5,081 nt of DNA, taken from positions 1-5,081 of the forward strand of contig JABFSV010000345.1 in the NCBI GenBank assembly GCA_013140405.1. Direction: 5' to 3'. The stretch comes from Methyloglobulus sp. Its GTDB lineage: Bacteria > Pseudomonadota > Gammaproteobacteria > Methylococcales > Methylomonadaceae. The notes below the pieces were generated by a model that worked only from the letters and a program-made list of their open reading frames with translations, searched no databases and was not told the DNA's origin. The position numbers were made by a program, and so were the translations under genes. Shown here one piece after another: positions 1 to 5,081 of the stretch. Positions within the stretch are counted from its first letter, which is position 1. Each line of letters starts with the position of its first letter.

Positions 1-207
1 GTAAATACCGGTTGGGTAAGGTAAACCCAACCGGGTGCTTCTTGCTACGGCAACTGGGGTAAGGAAGTGGCCCGATCCCGTAGCCCCGGGCGTTATTTCA
101 AAATCAGCAACACGCACCGGTGGTCGCTGTCCAGCCTCCACGCATGTTAAAGTAATAAAAACCATGCGAACCCACTGGCGGGTACAACGTAAACTGTTTA
201 ACAATCG
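1..207 (+). ncRNA. possible structured plus-strand RNA or transcript 3' region, unidentified
   Basis: No convincing gene is visible here, but inverted repeats are dense. There is a perfect 10-bp stem (8-17 with 25-34, 7-base loop), a 7-bp stem (44-50 with 78-84), a two-part hairpin (120-123 with 138-141 enclosing 126-128 with 133-135), and a 6-bp stem (141-146 with 163-168), which shares base 141 with the previous one. A 5-bp pairing of 3-7 with 94-98 could close the first two into a junction. An intrinsic terminator on the same strand follows directly, which is the main reason to choose the plus strand. It matches no riboswitch or RNA family I could recall. It may instead be the 3' untranslated part of a plus-strand gene beyond the window edge, or a mobile-element end. 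Confidence 0.22.
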
Positions 208-232
208 AGTTGCCCTATTAGGCAACTTTTTT
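208..232 (+). terminator. intrinsic terminator, plus strand
   Basis: GTTGCC (209-214) pairs perfectly with GGCAAC (221-226) around a 6-base loop, an extra A-T pair (208/227) extends it, and six T follow at 227-232. The T-run exists only on the plus strand, so it ends a rightward transcript coming from 1-207 or beyond the left edge. It faces the minus-strand lipoprotein operon, so the two transcription units converge here. Confidence 0.62.
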
Positions 233-273
233 ATGCGAATACCGATCAGTTGTCACAGGGAACTTCATTGCGC

Positions 274-306
274 TGGGATCATCTTCCACACAAATAAGAT
301 TTCCCA
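274..306 (-). other. hairpin just after the last lipoprotein stop codon
   Basis: TGGGA (274-278) pairs with TCCCA (302-306), and ATCTT (281-285) pairs with AAGAT (296-300). A small asymmetric internal loop separates the two helices and the apical loop has 10 bases. It begins one base past the stop codon of the 532-308 gene. There is no T-run on the minus strand after it, so it is not a canonical intrinsic terminator. It could protect the 3' end of the operon mRNA or act with Rho. This is inference from base pairing only. Confidence 0.3.
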
Positions 307-307
307 T

Positions 308-469
308 TTAGTAACAGCCACAACCGCCACCCTGTGCGGCATTGCCACCCGCTGCTGCCTCACGGCTACCATAGTTGTGCGCCCTGAGTGCGCTTTGCAA
401 CGGGTATGGGTCTAACGCCATCTGCGGCTTGGCGAGGTTGCCGCGTTCCCAGGGTTGCACGGGGGCGCA
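308..469 (-). repeat. duplicated lipoprotein core, copy B
   Basis: This is the region encoding the mature DUF4266 peptide plus its stop codon. It aligns without gaps to 3590-3751, with 145 of 162 bases identical by my hand count. Fifteen of the 17 differences are silent. Similarity stops on both sides: the signal-peptide codons and the sequence after the stop are unrelated. Confidence 0.85.
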
Positions 470-532
470 GGCAACAAGACACAACAGGGTTAAACAAATG
501 ATTAATCCAAGAAATGGTTTTGATAAGGCCAT
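308..532 (-). CDS. DUF4266 family small lipoprotein, second copy
   Basis: A 74-residue lipoprotein precursor. The signal peptide is hydrophobic (about residues 7-21) and ends in a lipobox, LVAC, with the lipidated Cys at position 22. The 53-residue mature part starts CAPVQPWER, contains a LDPYPLQSALRAHNYGSRE core and ends GGGCGCY. This is the pattern of DUF4266 (PF14086), whose function is unknown. I chose the ATG at 532 rather than the in-frame TTG at 538 because it puts the Cys at position 22, exactly as in the paralogue at 3814-3590. No strong Shine-Dalgarno sequence is seen; the best is a GGA about 14 bases before the ATG. It lies 50 bases after the barrel gene in the same direction, so it is probably co-transcribed. 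The mature part differs from the paralogue at two residues only (Gly for Ser twice), while the signal peptides are unrelated. The CxC at the C-terminus could bind metal or form a disulfide. Confidence 0.88.
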   Translation of the reverse strand: MALSKPFLGLIICLTLLCLVACAPVQPWERGNLAKPQMALDPYPLQSALRAHNYGSREAAAGGNAAQGGGCGCY

Positions 533-582
533 GCTCAATTACTTAATCCAAAAAGTTGAAAGTGATGATTGGGTTGAATACG

Positions 583-3426
583 TTAAAACCCATAACTCCA
601 AGTAAACGACAACGCCCCGTCACGGTCAAGTTGGTAGCCGTTGACATCGGTGTACACGGGTTGCAGCCATTCGAAGCTGAGGCGGTTGCCAGCCAATGAA
701 CCGCTTGGAACTGTGGCGCTCAGACCGAAGCCGATGTCAACGTAATGTGCGCCATAGTTGGCTGGAAAATCCATGGGCGTAGGGCGGTCATTGGCATCGC
801 TTAAGCGTTTGCTCTCCTCCAGGCTAGCAAGGCACTCGTTATATTCCCCTTGATGCAAAAAAGGCTGCCCATCAGGAATACCGTCCCCATCCAGGTCATC
901 CGCACGTATATATTGGTCTATGGGGCAATTGCTGGTTTCGATTTCTTGATCCTTGCGACCCGTTGGATAATGCCCCTTGATGCTACCTTGCCAGGTATAA
1001 GCAGCACGGACTGTGGCGGACAACCAACGGGTCAGGTCATAGCCACCCCAAACGCTGGTTTCAAAAATATCGCCCAAGGCATAGCCGGACTTATTACTAC
1101 CTTCCAGGCGTTTGGTGCCGCCGACTTGTGCGCCCCAAGACCAGTCATTAGTCTTGCCGGTATACGTCAGGCTGGGCTTAAAATCCCAAGTGCCGCTGCC
1201 CAGTTGCATACCATAATGAACATAAGCGCCATCCAGATCTTTTAAGCCCACCCCTTCCCTTAATTTGATGCCGACATCCCCAGTGGGGGCACTGATGCCC
1301 AAGCTGGTATGCAAATGATGATGAGCCGCGTCAAATAATTTGACTAAAGCAAACATACCTGTATCGCCGATGCCACCGGTTTCATGTCCATGTGCATGTG
1401 TACTGTGCCCGTCATTGGGGTCAAATAGGCTTGGCGGCTGGTACAGTGCCATATCCATGTCCAGAAATTGCGGCATTAACATTAAAGTCAGCCAGTCGGT
1501 AGGAGCGTACATCAATTCCAACATATGCATATCCATGCTCATTTCACGGGGCAAAATGGCACATCCACCATCAAAACGGTTAAGACCTTGGTCATCAAAG
1601 CTGCCGGCTGAACCTGGGCAACCCTGAGTAAGCATCTGTTGTTCAGTGACCTTTTTGTTGCCATGCAGGAATTCCCCGCCTTGTTGGCCTCGCATGTAGC
1701 GGTAACCGATCATAATATCCCCGGCTTTATCCAGAGTATGCCCAAACAATACCCCCGCCGGGATATTGGGGTGGTCGGCATGGTGTGCATGTTGGTGACT
1801 GCCGCCCGAGCCGCCTTGCCCCAAAGCTGACAGGTTAACCTTTAGCGCGGCATTGGCGACCCAATAGTCAAAATTGGCAAAATCTTGTTCACCGCCGCCA
1901 CCCAGTTTAAGGCCGCCTTGGTGGGTGTAGTATTCAAACCCCGCCTCAAGGCCGACACCTTTGGCAAACTGCTTACTGACTGTAACCCCCCCACTCAACG
2001 TACCATAACCGGACAAACGTTGATCACTGGAAAAGTTAGCGGGGAGGGTGGGTTGGAAAATGTGTGAAATGGGGTCGGTTGTTCCACTAACAAGGAAGTA
2101 GGACTTGTAAAAATCTGCCGCCTCCTGAGAGTAATACCGCACCCTAGGAGTGACCGCCCATCCGTCGCCCAAGGGCTGTACCCAATCGGCGGCAAATGTG
2201 TGGGCATTTATACCCCAGTCATCATGGGCAAACTGGTAATCCAGGTGCAACGCTGCATCCATCGGCTCTACATATTGCGCCCAACGCGCAGTCCAGTTCC
2301 ACTGGTTGCGGACATCCGGGCGTTGTTCTATAAAGGTAGGCCCTTTTCCAAACACAATACCATCAGGTAAGCCCTGCTGTCTGCGGTCATCAGGGTCTAT
2401 ACCTATTATCCAGCTTACCTTGTAGGGGTTTTCCAAAAAGCCAGTGCTACGGGTGTAGCCCATGCCCAGTTCCATCACAGCATCCTTATTGATGACTTGG
2501 GTCAGGCCAAGCTGGGTAGCCCAATCCTGGCGATTGCCGTGCAAAGTATGCTGGCCTGTTGTTGGATTGTTGTCGATTTGGTCAATATAAGCGTCTTTAT
2601 TAGTATAATGAACTACCCCAAAACCCAGATCGGCATTAATGTCACTATTGGTATAGCTCAGCCCCAAGTTAACCGTGGTTTGTTTCTGGTTGAAATCCAT
2701 GTGCCCGCCCAAATTAACGAACCGCGATTCATAATCCCGTTCCAAAGAGATGCCACCGCCTACATCCAGTGCCGTCTCATCCCATTCATAGCCCAGCTTG
2801 AAATCGCCTTGCTTGCGGGTTTCCGGCGAAGCGTAACCCATCACATGCACCGGTCGGTCTTTCAGGAAGGATGCCTGTCCGGTGGTTGGATCAACAACTT
2901 GATAAAGGGGATTACCTTTGCTGTCAAAGTATGCACCTTGGGCATCATAGGCTGAGGCGCCAGTGATTATAGGATTGCCATTATCGTCATATTGTTGATT
3001 TTTGTAACTAAGTGCCCCTGACCGTTCCGGCGCGCTGCCGTATGGCGTGGCACCCGCCCAAGTGTCTTCTGTATAGTTAAACGCAAACTTGACACGGTCG
3101 GTTAAACTTATTCGGGCACTACCATGCAGGCTGTCCACCTCGATGGGATTACGGCTGTTAGGTACTTTAATATTTCTTATGCCCGCCCCCGTTTGTATAT
3201 TCTTGGAATCTGTATAAGTACCCTCACGTCGGCCTTCCTGATAATGGCTGTATTGGAAATCAACGCTGTCTTCTTCGGCGGAGCGGGCTGTTGGCTGGAA
3301 TAAGCCGGGCAAGATGAGGGCAGCGGCAGTGAGTTTTAGTAACGGTGTTTTTGTTGCGGCGGTTGCCTGTGCTTTTCCTGTGTAGGATGCCCTGTTCGTA
3401 CCTGAGAGGTGGTTAACGGCACGCAC
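583..3426 (-). CDS. DUF3570 beta-barrel fused to a His/Met-rich outer-membrane barrel domain
   Basis: A very large predicted outer-membrane protein, 947 residues from the GTG at 3426. A Sec signal peptide (hydrophobic stretch about 29-43, cleavage after ARSA at 50) precedes a DUF3570-like domain (PF12094, about 51-535), recognisable from VDFQYSHYQEG and VDSLHGSARISLTDRVKF and alternating beta-strand patterns. A Gly/His linker (HQHAHHADHPN, about 544-554) leads into a second barrel-like domain (about 557-947). That domain contains MSMDMHMLELMYAPTDWL (629-646), a His-rich loop HSTHAHGHE (674-682) and HHHLH (702-706). It resembles the transporter-like barrels found near copper-resistance genes. 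The last residue is Phe in a strand-like FTWSYGF, as expected for BamA-assembled barrels. Cys pairs at 603/622 and 834/865 may be disulfides; the second pair brackets a calcium-loop motif DLDGDGIPDG. The frame stays open upstream to an ATG at 3654 (1023 residues), giving an implausibly long N-region. Alternative starts are ATG 3624, TTG 3555 and GTG 3486. GTG 3426 has a weak AGG seven bases upstream. The exact substrate is unknown. Confidence 0.8.
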   Translation of the reverse strand: MRAVNHLSGTNRASYTGKAQATAATKTPLLKLTAAALILPGLFQPTARSAEEDSVDFQYSHYQEGRREGTYTDSKNIQTGAGIRNIKVPNSRNPIEVDSLHGSARISLTDRVKFAFNYTEDTWAGATPYGSAPERSGALSYKNQQYDDNGNPIITGASAYDAQGAYFDSKGNPLYQVVDPTTGQASFLKDRPVHVMGYASPETRKQGDFKLGYEWDETALDVGGGISLERDYESRFVNLGGHMDFNQKQTTVNLGLSYTNSDINADLGFGVVHYTNKDAYIDQIDNNPTTGQHTLHGNRQDWATQLGLTQVINKDAVMELGMGYTRSTGFLENPYKVSWIIGIDPDDRRQQGLPDGIVFGKGPTFIEQRPDVRNQWNWTARWAQYVEPMDAALHLDYQFAHDDWGINAHTFAADWVQPLGDGWAVTPRVRYYSQEAADFYKSYFLVSGTTDPISHIFQPTLPANFSSDQRLSGYGTLSGGVTVSKQFAKGVGLEAGFEYYTHQGGLKLGGGGEQDFANFDYWVANAALKVNLSALGQGGSGGSHQHAHHADHPNIPAGVLFGHTLDKAGDIMIGYRYMRGQQGGEFLHGNKKVTEQQMLTQGCPGSAGSFDDQGLNRFDGGCAILPREMSMDMHMLELMYAPTDWLTLMLMPQFLDMDMALYQPPSLFDPNDGHSTHAHGHETGGIGDTGMFALVKLFDAAHHHLHTSLGISAPTGDVGIKLREGVGLKDLDGAYVHYGMQLGSGTWDFKPSLTYTGKTNDWSWGAQVGGTKRLEGSNKSGYALGDIFETSVWGGYDLTRWLSATVRAAYTWQGSIKGHYPTGRKDQEIETSNCPIDQYIRADDLDGDGIPDGQPFLHQGEYNECLASLEESKRLSDANDRPTPMDFPANYGAHYVDIGFGLSATVPSGSLAGNRLSFEWLQPVYTDVNGYQLDRDGALSFTWSYGF

Positions 3427-3589
3427 AGCGTAACCTAATGGGCGGCTGCCGTCATCTGGCGTTGACGTTAAGCCAAAGTGCGCCACTTTACTTCGGTAGA
3501 AAACCGAGTTCAGCGGATTGTCGTTTGGCTTGGGCTTTTCGAAGGACTCAACCAAAGATTTCTTAAAATAACGCCTTTTTACTTTCCTT

Positions 3590-3751
3590 TTAATAACAGC
3601 CACAACCGCCTCCCTGAGCGGCATTGCTGCCCGCGGCCGCTTCCCGGCTACCATAGTTGTGCGCCCTGAGTGCGCTTTGCAAAGGGTACGGGTCTAAGGC
3701 CATCTGTGGCTTGGCGAGGTTGCTACGTTCCCAGGGCTGTACGGGGGCGCA
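3590..3751 (-). repeat. duplicated lipoprotein core, copy A
   Basis: Partner of 308-469: the mature DUF4266 coding region plus its stop codon, about 90 percent identical by hand alignment with no gaps. Same orientation, about 3.3 kb apart, with the barrel gene between the copies. Direct repeats this similar could recombine and delete the barrel gene. Confidence 0.85.
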
Positions 3752-3814
3752 GGCGGTCACCATCATAGTTAAAACAAGAGCTAAGGTCGGGGTAATCTTT
3801 TGCAATAGGTTCAT
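3590..3814 (-). CDS. DUF4266 family small lipoprotein, first copy
   Basis: A 74-residue lipoprotein precursor of the DUF4266 family, function unknown. The signal peptide (MNLLQKITPTLALVLTMMV) ends in the lipobox VTAC with the lipidated Cys at 22. The mature chain begins CAPVQPWER and ends in the Gly-rich GGGCGCY. The residue after the Cys is Ala, so Lol sorting to the outer membrane is expected. I chose the ATG at 3814 over the in-frame ATG at 3832 because a strong AAGGGAG lies six bases upstream of it. It is the first intact gene of the block. Its last codons overlap the long upstream open part of the barrel ORF, and the GTG start proposed for the barrel lies 163 bases downstream. A lipoprotein next to an outer-membrane barrel suggests a physical or functional partnership, which is inference from position. 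Confidence 0.9.
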   Translation of the reverse strand: MNLLQKITPTLALVLTMMVTACAPVQPWERSNLAKPQMALDPYPLQSALRAHNYGSREAAAGSNAAQGGGCGCY

Positions 3815-3820
3815 GTCAAT

Positions 3821-3827
3821 CTCCCTT
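3821..3827 (-). promoter_or_regulatory. ribosome binding site of the first DUF4266 gene
   Basis: AAGGGAG on the minus strand, six bases before the ATG at 3814. It is the clearest Shine-Dalgarno sequence in the window and decides the start, since the upstream in-frame ATG at 3832 has none. Confidence 0.75.
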
Positions 3828-3854
3828 ATCATTATCAGTGTTTGGTTAAAATGT

Positions 3855-4057
3855 TTATTTGATTTCCAATAAATAAGTGCCTATCACCAGCGTCCCATTT
3901 GGCAATAAGCCTTTTCCACTTAGGCTTTTCTCCCAGAAGGCCAGCTCGCCAGGGAAATGCAACCGCCATTTGCTGTCCTGCGGCATCAGTAACGGGCTTC
4001 CTGCCAGCCCTTGCTGATGATTTTTTGCTGCATGATTCCGTACAGATCAGTATTCAT
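3855..4057 (-). pseudogene. possible frameshifted small gene, unrecognised
   Basis: Two reading frames on the minus strand join into one coherent 67-residue chain if the ribosome slips back one base, or one A is restored, at the run of six A (4026-4021). The first part, from ATG 4057, reads MNTDLYGIMQQK and in its own frame soon stops. The second continues NHQQGLAGSPLL, then MPQDSKWRLHFPGELAFWEK, and ends GTYLLEIK at a TAA. The second part alone could start at the ATG at 3986 (43 residues), with AGGAAG ten bases upstream. No signal peptide, membrane segment or family is recognised. It lies between dsbD and the first lipoprotein gene, in the same direction. It may be a decayed gene, a sequencing error, a real frameshifted gene, or chance. 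Confidence 0.25.
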
Positions 4058-4179
4058 AGTGTGTTTGATCAATAAGACAATGCATTAGCAAAAGTTGGTA
4101 AAGATCCCATACGTTAATGAAATCACCCAACATAACGAGCCAAACTCGATCAGCCCTCGTGACTCCCAGGCTGCGTAGA
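4058..4179 (-). other. intergenic stretch after dsbD
   Basis: About 120 AT-rich bases between the dsbD stop codon and the possible broken small gene. Short stems (for example CGAG/CTCG around five bases) are present, but none is followed by a T-run, so no terminator is called. A very weak promoter-like pair (TTGTCT, 16 bases, TATGAA) sits at its low-coordinate end. Nothing else is seen. Confidence 0.3.
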
Positions 4180-5081
4180 TTAAAGAGGAAAAGCCTTACC
4201 AACCGTCAGGAGAAAATCTTTGGCATCGACATAGCCAATAATCCGAAAGCTTGTTAGTTCTTTCCGCGCTGGGCTAAAAAATAAGATAGCGGGTGGGCCG
4301 ATCAGGTTAAATTGTTTTAAAAAGGCCTTGTCTGCCTCTGTATGCTGGGTGACATCGGCTTGCAAAATAACAGTATCCGATAAGGCTTCGTGAACTGACG
4401 GATCGGTAAACGTGCTGTGCTTCAACTCGACACAGGACGTACACCAATCTGCATAAAAATCCAGCATCACCGGCTTGTTTTGGCGTTGGGCCATTTCAAG
4501 TTGGGCTTGAAAATCCGCTACCGTACTCACTTTTTTAAAGGCTAATGTCGGCTGAAGGCTGGCTTCACAAGCTTCTACCGCAGAACAGACCAGAGCTGGG
4601 ATTTCTTTAGTATAATGTCCCGAAAAGCCCAGCCATAATAGGACACCATAAATTATTGTGGTAAATCCGGCAATACGCCATCGGCGTTTTCTCATTAATA
4701 AGAACACAGGCAATGTGGCTAGCATTAACCATAAGGCCAGTGTTGCCTTTACTGGAATGATCCGGCTTAACAAACCAATGGCGACCGCCAACAGCCCAAT
4801 GCCGAACACGGCTTTTACAGCTTCCATCCAGGATCCCGTCCTGGGCAATAGCTTCCCGGCAAACGTGCCGACCAAAAGCAACGGCGTCCCCATCCCTAGG
4901 CCAAGGGAGAATAACGCCGCCCCACCCAACACGGCATCACCGGTTTGGCTGATATACAGTAACGCACCCGCCAACGGCGCCGTTACGCAAGGCCCGATGA
5001 TCAGCGCAGAAAACACACCCATCACGCCCGCACCTCAAAGGCTGCCACTTCTTTGGCGGGGGCTGGCGGCAGTCAATTTTG
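4180..5081 (-). pseudogene. dsbD: thiol:disulfide interchange protein DsbD, C-terminal half, interrupted by an in-frame TGA
   Basis: DsbD carries electrons from cytoplasmic thioredoxin across the inner membrane to periplasmic thiol proteins. After the stop, the open part from GTG 5025 is 281 residues: the membrane segment with the redox Cys in GPCVTAPLAGALLYI (Cys 13), four further hydrophobic segments to about residue 134, then the periplasmic gamma domain with the thioredoxin-like motif YADWCTSC (Cys 195 and 198) and a cis-Pro region IGPPAILFF. This follows E. coli DsbD closely (YADWCVAC; SPCTTAPLSAILLYI). Upstream of the TGA at 5037-5035 the same frame reads KLTAASPRQRSGSL, matching the E. 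coli segment RLTLMSNRQQGGSP, so homology continues through the stop with no change of frame. A single substitution such as GGA to TGA would explain it. The alpha domain and first membrane helices lie beyond the window edge. It could be a decaying gene, a sequence error, or a split gene whose second half is translated separately. Confidence 0.8.
5031..5036 (-). promoter_or_regulatory. Shine-Dalgarno-like sequence overlapping the dsbD nonsense codon
   Basis: GAGGTG on the minus strand overlaps the TGA at 5037-5035 and sits five bases before GTG 5025 and eight before ATG 5022. This spacing would allow ribosomes ending at the TGA to restart and make the C-terminal half of DsbD. GAGGTG may just be normal coding sequence (the following codons encode Gly-Ala-Gly). 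Confidence 0.3.

Noticed and set aside
44..120. Resemblance to a SAM riboswitch (GGCCCGAT and GGTGCT-like elements)
   Set aside because: The elements are in the wrong order and the supporting helices and kink-turn are absent.
1..165. Open minus-strand frame of 55 codons from an ATG at 165 to the window edge
   Set aside because: No ribosome binding site, no recognisable domain, and it runs through the perfect inverted repeat at 8-34; an open run this long is not rare by chance.
35..415. Plus-strand open frame across the left end
   Set aside because: It runs through the terminator hairpin and T-run at 208-232 and then overlaps the real lipoprotein gene on the other strand; composition is not protein-like.
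2497..2955. 152-codon plus-strand open frame inside the barrel gene
   Set aside because: It lies wholly opposite a well-supported coding region and has no recognisable family features.
3365..3430. Glycine-riboswitch-like CTCTCAGG on the minus strand
   Set aside because: An isolated short match; no paired aptamer helices or GCCGAAGG-type partner found.
3907..3927. Hairpin AAGCCT/AGGCTT with a 9-base loop, as a terminator
   Set aside because: Only a 6-bp stem with no proper T-run on either strand.
4051..4085. Minus-strand promoter TTGTCT, 16 bases, TATGAA
   Set aside because: Only four of six matches in each box; such pairs are expected by chance in AT-rich DNA.
5035..5037. TGA in dsbD as a selenocysteine codon
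   Set aside because: The aligned position in E. coli DsbD is Gly, not a redox Cys, and no insertion-element hairpin is evident after it.

Overview
The window looks like part of a gammaproteobacterial chromosome of medium GC. It carries one strongly directional block on the minus strand that encodes cell-envelope proteins: a DsbD-type thiol:disulfide interchange protein, two DUF4266 small lipoproteins and a very large outer-membrane beta-barrel protein. The DsbD core and the DUF3570/DUF4266 pairing suggest a free-living, possibly methane- or sulfur-oxidising gammaproteobacterium. That placement is inference; no marker gene here settles it.

Layout in transcription order on the minus strand, from high to low coordinates. 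(1) 5081-4180: the C-terminal half of dsbD, from just before the membrane helix carrying the GPC cysteine to the thioredoxin-like gamma domain. An in-frame TGA at 5037-5035 interrupts it, and the 5' part lies outside the window. (2) 4179-3815: about 365 bases without an intact gene. It holds a possible broken 67-residue reading frame (4057-3855) whose two parts would join at a run of six A, and the ribosome binding site of the next gene. (3) 3814-3590: a 74-residue DUF4266 lipoprotein. (4) 3426-583: a 947-residue (up to 1023) fusion of a DUF3570 beta-barrel with a His/Met-rich barrel domain; its true start is uncertain. (5) 532-308: a second 74-residue DUF4266 lipoprotein whose mature part differs from the first at only two residues. 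(6) 307-1: no convincing gene. It holds a hairpin just after the last stop codon, a good intrinsic terminator reading on the plus strand (208-232), and several inverted repeats upstream of it that may belong to a structured plus-strand RNA or the 3' region of a plus-strand transcript.

Taken together, the genes suggest an envelope system handling metal (copper is my guess) or redox chemistry. The big barrel sits in the outer membrane and carries His- and Met-rich segments and two Cys pairs. The two lipoproteins end in an identical Gly-rich CGCY tail. A DsbD-type protein would supply periplasmic reducing power. From memory, DUF4266 and DUF3570 genes are commonly adjacent in proteobacteria, often with thioredoxin-like and ApbE genes; their function is not established. 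The unusual points are the duplicated lipoprotein flanking the barrel gene, the double-barrel fusion, the awkward N-terminus of that fusion, and the nonsense codon in dsbD.
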